NCBI GenBank assembly: GCA_041675905.1
Contig: JBAYSX010000011.1
Location: 17,844-81,843, forward strand
Direction of reading: 5' to 3'
Source of the DNA: Sandaracinobacteroides sp041675905
Lineage (GTDB): Bacteria > Pseudomonadota > Alphaproteobacteria > Sphingomonadales > Sphingomonadaceae
DNA: 64,000 nucleotides
Shown here: in pieces, positions 43,940 through 53,092 of the stretch
Position numbering within the stretch: position 1 is the first letter of the stretch
Layout: every line of letters begins with the position of its first letter
Notes under the pieces: generated by a model
The model's database searches: none
Seen by the model: only the letters and a program-made list of their open reading frames with translations
What the model was told of the DNA's origin: nothing
Translations under genes and position numbers: made by a program

Positions 43940-44008
43940 ATGCCTCAGGTGGAAGGCTTCAAGGACACCAACGCGTATCCGATTTGGGGAGGTAAAGATG
44001 GACGCTGA
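43940..44008 (+). CDS. 22-codon small ORF overlapping the SnoaL start
   Basis: An ATG with a strong purine-rich ribosome site (GGAGAGGGAGA directly upstream) opens a 22-residue reading frame, MPQVEGFKDTNAYPIWGGKD followed by GR. It ends in TGA 9 bases inside the next gene, so the two could be translationally coupled. No database family is recognised. It is too short to be a folded domain. It could be a leader peptide, a small protein, a RiPP-like precursor, or a remnant of a longer N-terminus. Confidence 0.4.
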   Translation: MPQVEGFKDTNAYPIWGGKDGR

Positions 44009-44477
44009 CGTTTTGGCAGACATCCGCATGCTGAAAGATATCGAAGAAATCCGGCGTTTGCGGGCGAAATATGCGTACGGCGCTAATGTGGTCGAAGGTC
44101 AATGTGGTGATCTGAAAGCGTTTGGCGAACTGTTTGCTGAAGACGGCAAGTGGGATGTGGGGCTGGGCATCGCGACCGGTCCTTTAGAAGTCGAGGCCGT
44201 GATGCGGCAACTGACAGCCAGGTGGCGCACAGCCATGCACTACATGATCAACCCGCTGATCGAAGTGAAGGGCGATCACGGGCGTGGCACCTGTACTGGC
44301 CTGTTCGCGTTCACAACCTATGATAACGCCCGGCCCATCTGGCTGTCGATCATCTACACCGACAGCTACGTTCGGACGCCGGCTGGCTGGCGTTTCCAGT
44401 CAGTTGCGGGACTGAATACTATCGCCGATCCCGATTATCTGAAAATTTACGCCGACTTTGCGACATTTTCGCTCTGA
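43998..44477 (+). CDS. SnoaL-like / NTF2-fold protein
   Basis: A 159-residue protein of the SnoaL-like (NTF2) superfamily. It opens with an N-terminal helix pair (DIRMLKDIEEIRRLRAKYAYG), then a cone-shaped beta barrel with LFAEDGKWDVG and WRFQSVAGL near the end. Members are isomerases, hydratases or cyclases acting on small hydrophobic molecules, including the ketosteroid-isomerase-like type. The catalytic residue cannot be identified without a structure. The ATG at 43998 has a GGGAGG site. It is followed by a steroid-dehydrogenase-like flavoprotein and another SnoaL gene. Confidence 0.82.
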   Translation: MDADVLADIRMLKDIEEIRRLRAKYAYGANVVEGQCGDLKAFGELFAEDGKWDVGLGIATGPLEVEAVMRQLTARWRTAMHYMINPLIEVKGDHGRGTCTGLFAFTTYDNARPIWLSIIYTDSYVRTPAGWRFQSVAGLNTIADPDYLKIYADFATFSL

Positions 44478-44508
44478 CAGAATGCAGGTTTTTGGGGAGT
44501 GCGAATTG

Positions 44509-46140
44509 ATGGCCGAATATGATGTCGTTGTTCTGGGCACTGGCGCTGCAGGCCTGACCGCGGCGATTACAGCGCATGCGCAGGGTGCACGCGTAGCGGT
44601 CTTCGAGAAAGGTGACAAGGTGGGCGGCACGACCGCGTGGTCGGGCGGACAGGTGTGGATTCCAAACAATCCGCAGATGGCCGCGCTCGGCAAGACCGAT
44701 AGCCGGGACGATGCCCTGACCTACATCATGTCGATGTCAAACGGGCTGATTTCGCACGACCTGGCCGAGGCCCTTGTCGACGGCGGGCTGGAGATGATCG
44801 CGTTCATCGAGGCACATTCGCCAGTGAAGTTTGTCTGTGTGCCGGACTTTCCCGATTATCATCCCGAACAACCGGGCGGCATGCCGGGCGGTGGACGGAC
44901 GCTGGAATGCCCGGTCTATCCCTTTGGCGAACTGGGTGACTGGCGCGACCGGATCGAAGTGTCGCCCTACTGGCCGAACTATCATATCATGGTGGGCGAG
45001 ACGACCCTGTGCCAGGCGGTGCCCGAGGAACTGCCCGCGGAGGTCGCCCGGCGCCGCATCGACAATGACGAACGCGGCCTGGGGCAGGCGCTGATCGGTC
45101 GCTTGCTGCGCGGCTGCCTTGACCGCGGCATCGTCCCCGAAACCCGCCGCCGTGCCGTCGAGCTGGTGATGGACGGCGGGGTCGTTGCGGGCGTGGTGAT
45201 CGAGGGGCCAGACGGTCTTTTCACCGTGCGCGCGAAAAATGTGATTCTGGCGACGGGTGGCTTCGACTGGAACAGCGATCTTACCAACGCGTTCCTGCGC
45301 GGCCCGCTCGACACCAGCGTCGCGGTGCCGACCAATACCGGCGATGGTCTGAAAATGGCGATGCGCGCGGGCGCAATGCTCGGTAATATGCGTGAGGCTT
45401 GGTGGATGCCGGTTGTCGAAGGACCGATGAACGAAGCGGGCAAACAATTGTTCACCGCCGAACGAACGCTGCCCGGATCGATCATGGTCAATCGCCACGG
45501 CAGGCGTTTTACCAACGAAGCGGCGAACTACAATGCTTTTGGCGCGGCTTTCCACGAGCAGGACACCAACAGTTGTTCTTATGTCAACCTGCCATCATGG
45601 ATCGTGTTCACGCAGGACTTCTATGAAAAATGGGGATTTGCCGGCGGCTATGGCGGCACGCGCGAGAACGATCGTCGCCCGCCCGCCTGGATCACCGGGG
45701 CTGACACGCTGAAGGGACTTGCCGACCGGATCGGGGTGCCGGGCGACGCGCTGGAGGCGACGGTGGCGCGCTGGAACACGCATGTCGAGGCTGGTCATGA
45801 TCCGGATTTCCGACGCGGCGAAAGCTGGTACGACCGTTGGTGGGGCGATCCAAATTGCAAGGGTCGCGTCGAGGCGACGCTCGGCAAACTCGAACATGGC
45901 CCCTATTACGCGGTCGAGGTGAAAAGCGGCACGATCGGGACGAAGGGCGGCCCGCGCACCGACACGCAAGGGCGTGTTCTCGATCTCGATCTGGATCCCA
46001 TTCCCGGCCTTTATGCGGCGGGCAATGTCATGGCCTCGCCGATGGGCATGACCTATGGCGGCGGCGGCGGCACCCTGGGTCCTGGCATGGTATTCGGCTA
46101 TCTCGCGGGGCGGCATTCCGGTCAGCGCCGGGCGAACTGA
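44509..46140 (+). CDS. FAD-dependent 3-ketosteroid dehydrogenase-like flavoprotein
   Basis: A 543-residue flavoprotein of the FAD-binding type 2 family (fumarate reductase / 3-ketosteroid Delta1-dehydrogenase branch). The Rossmann motif is VLGTGAAGLTAA (residues 9-20). The KstD-type signature GGTTAWSGGQVWIPNN (39-54) is clear. The C-terminal stretch MTYGGGGGTLGPGMVFGYLAG places a tyrosine (Tyr516) and a downstream glycine where KstD has its catalytic pair. Desaturation of a cyclic ketone is the best guess; the native substrate is unknown. The ATG at 44509 has GGGGAG upstream. It lies between two SnoaL genes. Confidence 0.85.
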   Translation: MAEYDVVVLGTGAAGLTAAITAHAQGARVAVFEKGDKVGGTTAWSGGQVWIPNNPQMAALGKTDSRDDALTYIMSMSNGLISHDLAEALVDGGLEMIAFIEAHSPVKFVCVPDFPDYHPEQPGGMPGGGRTLECPVYPFGELGDWRDRIEVSPYWPNYHIMVGETTLCQAVPEELPAEVARRRIDNDERGLGQALIGRLLRGCLDRGIVPETRRRAVELVMDGGVVAGVVIEGPDGLFTVRAKNVILATGGFDWNSDLTNAFLRGPLDTSVAVPTNTGDGLKMAMRAGAMLGNMREAWWMPVVEGPMNEAGKQLFTAERTLPGSIMVNRHGRRFTNEAANYNAFGAAFHEQDTNSCSYVNLPSWIVFTQDFYEKWGFAGGYGGTRENDRRPPAWITGADTLKGLADRIGVPGDALEATVARWNTHVEAGHDPDFRRGESWYDRWWGDPNCKGRVEATLGKLEHGPYYAVEVKSGTIGTKGGPRTDTQGRVLDLDLDPIPGLYAAGNVMASPMGMTYGGGGGTLGPGMVFGYLAGRHSGQRRAN

Positions 46141-46182
46141 TGCCAAAGCGCACGACTCTTTATTCCGACGAAAGGACAGACA

Positions 46183-46626
46183 ATGGCATACTCAGGTCCC
46201 ATACAGGACAGGCTGGAAATCCGCGAACTGATTGAAGCCTATGGGGACGCCGTGATGCGCGGCGATGCCAACGATTGGGCGAAAGTCTGGGCGGAAGACG
46301 CCTATTGGGCGTTGCCGGAATTTCCGGGTCACGAAGAGTTTATTGGCCGCGAAGCTATTGTTGCGGGTTGGCAATGGTCAATGGACAATTACGGCGAAGT
46401 CAAGGAAGCTGGCGGACGGCCGGTGATGATCTATGTCTCGACGCCAGGCGAAATCGTGGTGGACGGTGACCGGGCCGTCGCGCGCGCCTATACGTCGGAA
46501 ATCTACAAGTTTCCCGGCAGCGACACCTACAGCCGCATCCGGGGCCGCTATGACGATGAACTGGCACGGATCGACGGCAAATGGTTGTTCACCAAACGGA
46601 TCTATCATCTTCTGCATAAGGATTAA
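46183..46626 (+). CDS. SnoaL-like / NTF2-fold protein
   Basis: A 147-residue NTF2-fold protein, clearly related to the upstream SnoaL gene but only partly similar. It has IQDRLEIREL at the start, a W-A-E-D-A-Y-W-A-L-P strand and a C-terminal WLFTKRIYHLLH helix. A GGRPVMIYVSTP segment covers the pocket wall. It may act on the product of the neighbouring flavoprotein. The ATG at 46183 has an AAGGA site. A strong hairpin follows the gene. Confidence 0.85.
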   Translation: MAYSGPIQDRLEIRELIEAYGDAVMRGDANDWAKVWAEDAYWALPEFPGHEEFIGREAIVAGWQWSMDNYGEVKEAGGRPVMIYVSTPGEIVVDGDRAVARAYTSEIYKFPGSDTYSRIRGRYDDELARIDGKWLFTKRIYHLLHKD

Positions 46627-46661
46627 ATGCGGCAACGGGCCAGCGCCGGGGGCGGTAGCCA

Positions 46662-46688
46662 CTCTTGGGGAAACATATTCCCCAAGAG
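46662..46688. terminator. hairpin after the SnoaL / flavoprotein operon
   Basis: A perfect 11-base stem, CTCTTGGGGAA with TTCCCCAAGAG, around a 5-base loop. It lies 36 bases past the SnoaL stop and before the convergent dodecin gene. There is no T-run, so it may work as a bidirectional or protein-assisted terminator. Confidence 0.55.
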
Positions 46689-46753
46689 AAGGGGACATTC
46701 TGCAACGACCGGCCCCGACGTTCTCCGGTCTGCCTTCACAGTTTCGACAGCCT

Positions 46754-46963
46754 TCAGCCGTCGATGGTGAAGCCGACCTTGAGATGCACCTGAAAATGCG
46801 CCACCTGACCGTTATCGACGTGTCCGCGGGTTTCGATCACCTCGAACCAGCGGATGTGGCGTAGCGACTCATTCGCCCGGCTGACGGCGTTTTGGACCGC
46901 CGCCTCGATACTGTCCGGTGAACTTCCGACCAGTTCGACGATCTTGTAGACATTGCCGTTCAT
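46754..46963 (-). CDS. dodecin family flavin-binding protein
   Basis: A 69-residue dodecin, a small protein that assembles as a dodecamer and stores or buffers flavins. It has VYKIVELVGSSPDSIEAAVQ and the flavin-sandwiching Trp39 in HIRWFEV, followed by GQVAHFQVHLKVGF. The full length is present. Beside flavin-dependent enzymes such a protein may protect cells from free FMN. It is divergent from the endonuclease/exonuclease/phosphatase gene. Confidence 0.95.
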   Translation of the reverse strand: MNGNVYKIVELVGSSPDSIEAAVQNAVSRANESLRHIRWFEVIETRGHVDNGQVAHFQVHLKVGFTIDG

Positions 46964-47047
46964 TCCGCACTCCTTTCAGGCTACACAGCAAGCAACTGTC
47001 GAAACGGAGAAAAGGTCCATTTTCGTGGATTTGGGAGTGGCCAGGGC

Positions 47048-47983
47048 ATGCGCATCGCTACATTCAATGTCCAGAGCCTGCGTCTGCGTCGCAGCGAAAG
47101 CGGCGCTCGGCTGGATGGCGCGCGCGATGGCGACATGCCGGAGGATCTGGCGTTCGACAGCCCCGCCGTCGACCGGATGGACCGGGTGCTTACCGCCGCC
47201 GTTCTGCGTGAACTGGACGCTGACATCGTGGCGTTGCAGGAGGTTTTCGACCAGGAGACACTGGATCATTTTCATGATGTGGTGCTGACGTCCGGTGGCG
47301 TGCGCCCTTATCCGCACCGCATTTGTATTGACGGTAACGACGGGCGTGGGCTCGATGTCGCGGTTATCAGTCGCCGTCCGCTGGAAGAGGTGGTCAGCCA
47401 TGCGGCGCTGACATTGATGGAAGCCGGACTGGCGGTGGCAGATGCGCCAGGTGCCGATGAGAGGATTTTCCGGCGTGATTGCCTGTTGGTGCGCGCAGGC
47501 GAACTGACACTGTTCGTCTGCCATTTCAAGGCGCCTTATCCGGATGCCGAGGCCGCATGGGGCGTTCGCCGCCACGAAGCGGCAGCAGTACGCTGGCTCA
47601 TCGAGCGGCGATACGCCTCGCCTGAGGCCGCGCTATGGATGGTTGTGGGGGATCTGAACGAGCCGGGGGATGCCGGTCGCGGTGCTGCACGGGCGATCGC
47701 GCCGCTGGTGCAGGATTTCGCTATCGATCTGGTGGCGCGCATACCGGAAAGTGACCGCTGGTCGTTCCACGAGCCGGATTCCGGCCGTTATTCCCGGCCG
47801 GATGCAATGCTGGCATCGCCAGCGCTGGCAGCGAGATGGCCGGATGCGCGCCCGTTTCTGGTGCGCACCGGTCTCGGCGGACATGCGGAACGCTATGCCG
47901 GCCCGCGTTTTGCCGGCGTCGGCCAGCGCCGCCCGCACGCGAGCGACCATGCGGCCCTGGCGATTGATCTGCCGGGGTTGTGA
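47048..47983 (+). CDS. endonuclease/exonuclease/phosphatase family protein
   Basis: A 311-residue member of the DNase I / inositol-phosphatase-like superfamily. Key residues are visible: Asn in TFNVQSL near residue 7, Glu in ALQEVF, GDLNEPGD and the terminal SDHAAL. These form the divalent metal and phosphate site. The substrate could be nucleic acid, phospholipid or a sugar phosphate; no signal peptide is evident. It is a single gene divergent from dodecin and convergent with the PQQ dehydrogenase. Confidence 0.88.
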   Translation: MRIATFNVQSLRLRRSESGARLDGARDGDMPEDLAFDSPAVDRMDRVLTAAVLRELDADIVALQEVFDQETLDHFHDVVLTSGGVRPYPHRICIDGNDGRGLDVAVISRRPLEEVVSHAALTLMEAGLAVADAPGADERIFRRDCLLVRAGELTLFVCHFKAPYPDAEAAWGVRRHEAAAVRWLIERRYASPEAALWMVVGDLNEPGDAGRGAARAIAPLVQDFAIDLVARIPESDRWSFHEPDSGRYSRPDAMLASPALAARWPDARPFLVRTGLGGHAERYAGPRFAGVGQRRPHASDHAALAIDLPGL

Positions 47984-48058
47984 AAACTGTGGATGTTTAT
48001 ATTCGCCCTGTTGATCCGTTGCCGACGGTTGCCGGGCGCATACACAAGCGCCACAACG

Positions 48059-50200
48059 TCAATCATCCATTAATTGTGCTCTCGACGCGATATAGTGCCG
48101 GAGATCATTCAGACGCTTGTCGTCCAGTTCTTCAAATTGCGGCATTCCGTTCGCAGCCAAGGCGCCATCCTTTACGATAGCCCGGAATGTATTCGGGTCA
48201 CTGGCCGCGAACGAAGTGCGCAGATCGGGTGCTGTACCGCCGGCTACGGCCTGAATCCCATGGCATACCCCGCATGCCTGTTCGAAGAGGGGAAGTCCGC
48301 GTTCCGCGCTTGCTGCGTCCACTGAAAAGTTCCGCAGCGGCGCGGACGCGGCGGCTGCCTGCGATTGCGGGAGGGGCGCATCGCCATCCAGAACAAATGT
48401 CAGAACACGTCGGGCCTGCGTTCGGTAGTCGGCAGAATGAGGCGATAATTTTCCAAAAATCCCGAAGCTTGTCCCCATTCCGGAGATGACTGTCACATAC
48501 TGCCTGCCATTCGCCATGAATGTAATCGGCGGCGCAATCACCGGAGCGCCCGCATCGAAGGACCACAGGCGTTTTCCATCGGCGGCTGAATAAGCATTGA
48601 ATGTGCCATCCGCATGGCCCTGAAAAACGAGGCCGCCGGCTGTCGCAGCAACACCGCCGCCTGTTACGCCGGGGGTGGGAACATTCCACACGCTTTTCTG
48701 TGTAACGGGATCCCAGGCTTGCAGGCGGCTTGTGCCCTGAGCCGCTCCGGCGTCTTCGGGTACATCTACATTTATACCACCGTCCGCCAGATTGCGTTCT
48801 GGCGGGGTCCATCCTTTTATATCTACCCCCTTGTCGCTGTAGGTGTTCGCCATTTCGATCGTGGGGAGATAGACCAGCCTTGTGTCCGGACTGTACGCCA
48901 TTGGCAACCAGTTGTGTGCGCCGACCGTGCCTGGCCACATTGTGAAGCTCTGGCCATCCGGGAAGCGGGCTTGCGGATTTTCAACCGGACGACCGGTATC
49001 CGGATCGATATGTGACGCCCAATTCTGCCTGGCGAACGGTTCGGCGGAGATCAGCTTTCCGGTGAGCCGGTCGATGACATAGAAAAAACCATTCTTCGGC
49101 GCGGTCATCAAGACCTTGCGCGCCTTGCCACCAATGGCCAGTTCCGCCAGTTGCATGTCCATTGCGGCGTTATAATCCCAGGTTTCACCAGGATTTGTCT
49201 GGTAGTGCCATTTATAGGCGCCTGTATTGCCATCGAGGGCCACAATTGACGAAAGAAAAAGATTGTCGCCCTTGCCCTGGCTGCGAATCCGGTGGTTCCA
49301 GGGGTAGCCGTTACCGGTTCCGATAAAAACGGTGTCCGTCTCGTCGTCATAGGTTATGGCGTTCCACACCGTCCCGCCGCCGCCGAACTTCCACCAGTCG
49401 CCAGACCAGGTTTCCGCCGCGATACGGGTGGTTTCATCCGTATCGACGGCCGGATTGCCAGGTACAGTATAGAAACGCCAAAGTGCCTTGCCTGTCGTGG
49501 CGTCATAAGCCGTCACATATCCACGGGTTGGACCGGCGTCGGCGCCACCATGGCCAACAATAATCTTGCCATTGAACACGCGGGGCGCGCCCGAAATAAA
49601 GCGTACGCCGTCATCTGGAACCGTGAGTACAGACCAGCGCTCGTTACCGGTTTTCGCGTCGAGCGCAACCAGGCGACCGTCTGTAGTCCCGGTGTAGATG
49701 TTGCCATTCCACCACGCGATACCTCGCGTGCCATAGGCCTGGCGAAGGCGAAGGCCGGCTTTTTCGGCGGCCATGGTGTCGTGAACCCAAAGCTCGCGGC
49801 CCGTTACAGCATCGATCGCATTTACAACGCTGAAGCGGTTTGCGAAATAAATAACACCATCTACGGCTATCGGCCCCGTCGTGGAATGTCCGACGCCCAG
49901 ATCGTGGAACCAGGCGAGCCCCAGGCGGTTGACATTTTCGGCGTTGATTTGCCGCAACGGGCTGTAATGCTGCTCTCCGTAGGTGCGTCCGAAGGCTGGC
50001 CAGTCCGCCCCGTCGCTGCCGTCCAGCAGCTTCGCATGGGCGGTGGATGCCGCCTGATCGACCGGGGGAGTTTTATCGTCATCCAGCGACTTGCTGCAAC
50101 CCGTTGTGGCGAGCGCCAGCATGATACTGGCGACCGCTGCATAAATGGCCGCGCCGCGGCGCCTGCGCGAGAATGTGGTTCTTACGTGCATTGTTCTCAT
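48059..50200 (-). CDS. PQQ-dependent dehydrogenase with C-terminal cytochrome c (quinohemoprotein)
   Basis: A 713-residue exported quinohemoprotein. A basic N-terminus and hydrophobic segment are followed by Cys35 in a weak lipobox (ATTGC). The eight-bladed PQQ propeller covers about residues 65-580, with catalytic Asp342 in TWDYN. A C-terminal cytochrome c domain has the haem motif CGVCH (643-647) and a Met ligand near residue 686. The usual vicinal Cys-Cys of quinoprotein alcohol dehydrogenases is absent; the site reads RQAYGTRG, and no other cysteines occur in the propeller. The residue two past the catalytic Asp is Asn, not the Asp that marks lanthanide enzymes, so calcium is expected. 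Substrate unknown. Confidence 0.9.
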   Translation of the reverse strand: MRTMHVRTTFSRRRRGAAIYAAVASIMLALATTGCSKSLDDDKTPPVDQAASTAHAKLLDGSDGADWPAFGRTYGEQHYSPLRQINAENVNRLGLAWFHDLGVGHSTTGPIAVDGVIYFANRFSVVNAIDAVTGRELWVHDTMAAEKAGLRLRQAYGTRGIAWWNGNIYTGTTDGRLVALDAKTGNERWSVLTVPDDGVRFISGAPRVFNGKIIVGHGGADAGPTRGYVTAYDATTGKALWRFYTVPGNPAVDTDETTRIAAETWSGDWWKFGGGGTVWNAITYDDETDTVFIGTGNGYPWNHRIRSQGKGDNLFLSSIVALDGNTGAYKWHYQTNPGETWDYNAAMDMQLAELAIGGKARKVLMTAPKNGFFYVIDRLTGKLISAEPFARQNWASHIDPDTGRPVENPQARFPDGQSFTMWPGTVGAHNWLPMAYSPDTRLVYLPTIEMANTYSDKGVDIKGWTPPERNLADGGINVDVPEDAGAAQGTSRLQAWDPVTQKSVWNVPTPGVTGGGVAATAGGLVFQGHADGTFNAYSAADGKRLWSFDAGAPVIAPPITFMANGRQYVTVISGMGTSFGIFGKLSPHSADYRTQARRVLTFVLDGDAPLPQSQAAAASAPLRNFSVDAASAERGLPLFEQACGVCHGIQAVAGGTAPDLRTSFAASDPNTFRAIVKDGALAANGMPQFEELDDKRLNDLRHYIASRAQLMDD

Positions 50201-50267
50201 CGCCTGGAATGCAAGAGGCGCGCGCCGGGCTGGAACTGCGGTCCGGCCCGGCGGCCAGATATGTTTT

Positions 50268-52520
50268 CTAGAAGCTCATATCGACGGTTACGCCGAAGGT
50301 GCGTGGCGGGTTGATGTGGGTATAGGTGTAACCGAGGACGGAGGCGTCAATCATGTTGGTATAATAGTACGCGTTGGTGAGGTTCTTGACCCAGAACGCC
50401 AGGCCAAAACGATCATGCTCAGGATAAATCCGGATACGCCCGTTTAACAGCGTGTATCCATCGTCGAACGTGTTGCGCCGGTTAAGAATGTCGAAATATT
50501 GCCCGGATGCGTGGGCGAGGTCGATGCGGGTGTCCGCGCGCCCCCATGTGCCCAGTGGGGCCGACCATTCGGCGGATGCGGACAAGGTGAACTTTGGTGC
50601 GCTGATCAGGCGGTTGCCTTTCACATCAACGCCCTGCGCCGAACCCTCCAGCACCTTTGTATCGAGCAGGCCGACAGCCGTGGTCAGGGTAAGGTTCTGG
50701 ACCGGGACAACATTGAGGTCCAGCTCCGCGCCGGTTATCCGGGCCTTTGGCAAATTGATAAGGGCTGCTTCTGTTGTAGCAGGATCCACATCTATAAATT
50801 GCTGGTTTTTATAATTATATCGGTAAACCGAGCCATTAAGCCGGACCCTTCGGTCAAAGAACTCGGTCTTGAATCCGCCTTCCAGCGCCTCCAGCTTTTC
50901 CGGCTTCGCCACCGTTAATTCGCCAGGGCTGAAAAAAGCCTGTCCGCTGAATGCGGCACTACGATAGCCACGACTATAGTTTGCGTATAGCAACACCTTG
51001 TCCACGGGTTTGTAATCGATCCCGATCCGGCCTGATACGTTATCGTTTTTGAAGTCGCGTGAAGTCGTAGCGAAAAGATCGGTATCGCTTCCTGGAATAT
51101 TGTTCCAGATCGGGGTGAGGTCGACGGCACGGGTCTGTGCGATGAAATCGCGCAGTTTTCCCCTGTCATGTGTGTACCGCAGTCCCGCTCTGAGTGTAAA
51201 CGTCTCCAGAAAGTCGTAGGTGGCGTCGGAATATACTGCCAGGCTCGTCTTCTTCTGGTTGAAGCGGTTCAAAATGTTGCAGCTGATAAAACCGCCTCCA
51301 TCAATGCAGTCGGCGGCATCAATGTTGCCGTCTCCATTCACATCAATGTCTGTGAAAAAATTCGTATCCGTGGAATTGTGAATTTTCTCGTTGCTGAAAT
51401 ACCCCCCGAGTATGAAGTCAAAATCTCCATTGAAATCGCTTGTGAGGCGAAGATCCTGGGTAATTTGCTTCGTTCTTCCGTAATAGGTGGCGCCTGTTAT
51501 CTTGAGGGGTGTACCGTCTCCATCTTCGGGATTAAGAACCGTTCCCCTGTCCCATGAGGTGATGGACGTCAGGGTTAACACATCTGAAAGTTCGATATCG
51601 GCGTTTGCAGCGAGCGCATAGGTGCGAATATTCCGCCGGTAAATGTCCGGCGTATTCACCTCTCGTTTGTCGAGACCGGTTCTGAAAGCTCCCGGAAGCC
51701 CGAAAGCGTTGTAAACCGGACCGCCAACACCTTCCGGGCCTGGTATCGCTATACTTCCGTAATTCCATGGATTCTGCAGGGATGTCGATCCTCTGACCGT
51801 CAGATCTATGGTGTCATTCTGGAATCTTACACTACCCCGAATGCCATATTGCCGTACCTGGCTTGCGTCATGCCCGCCAGGAAAATTGTTTTTCTGCCAT
51901 CCCTGGGCGCGGTCGAACGTGAAGGCGAGTCGCATCGCGATATTTTCGGTCAGCGGCGTCTGGGCCGCTCCATCGGCGGTGAATTGATTGAATCTGCCGT
52001 AGCCGAGCGTCAGATTGCCGCCCGTTTCAAAGCCCGGTTTGCGCGAAATAAAGTTAACCGCGCCACCTGTAGTGTTTCGCCCGTATAAAGTGCCCTGGGG
52101 GCCTTTGAGTACCTCGACCCGCTCGAGGTCGAATAAGCCAAGGCCAAGGATTGCTGCATTTCCCTTGTACACTTCATCATAATACACCGCGATCGGACCG
52201 TTCTGCGCCAGGCTGAAGTCCGACATGGAGATGCCGCGCAACGAAAAAATCGGTATGCCGTCACCAAGCACGGAGTTAACCTGAAAACTGGGCACGCTGG
52301 TTATCAGGTCTTCAGCGCGGCGTATCTGCTGCTTCGCCAGCTGGTCCGCCGAAAGCGCTGTAATGGCAATAGGAACATCCTGAACGCTTTCGGAGCGTTT
52401 TTGTGCGGTAACGATGATTTCATCGATCCCGCTCGACCTTTCTATATCCTGGGCTAACGCGCCCTGAGCAAGGGCGGCGGCAGAAACGAGTCCTGCAAGA
52501 CGTAGTGAATGACGTGGCAT
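50268..52520 (-). CDS. TonB-dependent receptor
   Basis: A 750-residue outer-membrane receptor with a signal peptide (LVSAAALAQGALAQ), a TonB-box-like DEIIVTAQKRSE and a plug containing VEVLKGPQGTLYGRNTTGGAV. The long barrel ends in DMSF, a C-terminal aromatic as expected. A GDFDFILGG turn and several aspartate-rich loops suggest calcium binding, which is common in this family. The ATG at 52520 has a GTGGGG site. It lies between a SnoaL gene and the PQQ dehydrogenase on the same strand, so it probably imports the substrate of that pathway. Confidence 0.93.
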   Translation of the reverse strand: MPRHSLRLAGLVSAAALAQGALAQDIERSSGIDEIIVTAQKRSESVQDVPIAITALSADQLAKQQIRRAEDLITSVPSFQVNSVLGDGIPIFSLRGISMSDFSLAQNGPIAVYYDEVYKGNAAILGLGLFDLERVEVLKGPQGTLYGRNTTGGAVNFISRKPGFETGGNLTLGYGRFNQFTADGAAQTPLTENIAMRLAFTFDRAQGWQKNNFPGGHDASQVRQYGIRGSVRFQNDTIDLTVRGSTSLQNPWNYGSIAIPGPEGVGGPVYNAFGLPGAFRTGLDKREVNTPDIYRRNIRTYALAANADIELSDVLTLTSITSWDRGTVLNPEDGDGTPLKITGATYYGRTKQITQDLRLTSDFNGDFDFILGGYFSNEKIHNSTDTNFFTDIDVNGDGNIDAADCIDGGGFISCNILNRFNQKKTSLAVYSDATYDFLETFTLRAGLRYTHDRGKLRDFIAQTRAVDLTPIWNNIPGSDTDLFATTSRDFKNDNVSGRIGIDYKPVDKVLLYANYSRGYRSAAFSGQAFFSPGELTVAKPEKLEALEGGFKTEFFDRRVRLNGSVYRYNYKNQQFIDVDPATTEAALINLPKARITGAELDLNVVPVQNLTLTTAVGLLDTKVLEGSAQGVDVKGNRLISAPKFTLSASAEWSAPLGTWGRADTRIDLAHASGQYFDILNRRNTFDDGYTLLNGRIRIYPEHDRFGLAFWVKNLTNAYYYTNMIDASVLGYTYTHINPPRTFGVTVDMSF

Positions 52521-52597
52521 TTATTTCCCCACTTGAATTATAATTCTGTTTTTCAGCAATGGCAGTAGTGTAGCTGCGTGGATCTTCCTACAAAGAT

Positions 52598-53092
52598 TCA
52601 AGCGTCTGGATGTCTCAGTTTGTCGAACTCTCGTTCCGGCCAGAATATGGTCAGCTTCAGGAGAGAAATCTTCCACTGACCATCAACCTTGCGATAGTCC
52701 CCCTCGTACATCCCCAGAATAAAAAGAGGCTGGTTTTGGCCACCTGGGGTTACAAGCTGGCTGCCTTCTTCCTGTTGGGTCAGATAGTTGGTGAAAGTCC
52801 AGCGGCCATGGGCCGTATCCGGGCCGGTAATGGTTATGTTTGGATTTGTAACAACATAAAGCGCATTAAACGGCGCCTTTTCTTCTTTCATCCAGTAAGA
52901 GAAATTTTCCCGCAGGACATCCCGCCCGGTCCATTCACCTCCATACGCCTTCGGATATGTCAGGACAGCATCCTCAGTGAACAAGGACATCAATCCGTCG
53001 AGATCGAGCGTTTCGTTATAAGTTGCATAGTCGAGTTGAAGTTTCCGGATGTCTTCAAGATCGATGAGTCTCTGAACATTTTTTTCGTACAT
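52598..53092 (-). CDS. SnoaL-like / NTF2-fold protein
   Basis: A 164-residue NTF2-fold protein, the third of its kind within 10 kb. It begins VQRLIDLEDIRKLQLDYATY and continues with LMSLFTEDAVLTYPKAYGGEW, the usual helix-turn and first barrel strand. The C-terminus LLKLTIFWPEREFDKL is charged. It is the first gene of the minus-strand SnoaL / receptor / PQQ dehydrogenase unit; the ATG at 53092 has a strong AAGGAGGAGA site. A hydratase or isomerase role is likely but unproved. Confidence 0.85.
   Translation of the reverse strand: MYEKNVQRLIDLEDIRKLQLDYATYNETLDLDGLMSLFTEDAVLTYPKAYGGEWTGRDVLRENFSYWMKEEKAPFNALYVVTNPNITITGPDTAHGRWTFTNYLTQQEEGSQLVTPGGQNQPLFILGMYEGDYRKVDGQWKISLLKLTIFWPEREFDKLRHPDA

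Noticed and set aside
43940..44008. Small ORF as a PQQ precursor (PqqA)
   Set aside because: PqqA needs the E-x3-Y pair and nearby pqqB-E genes; neither is present.
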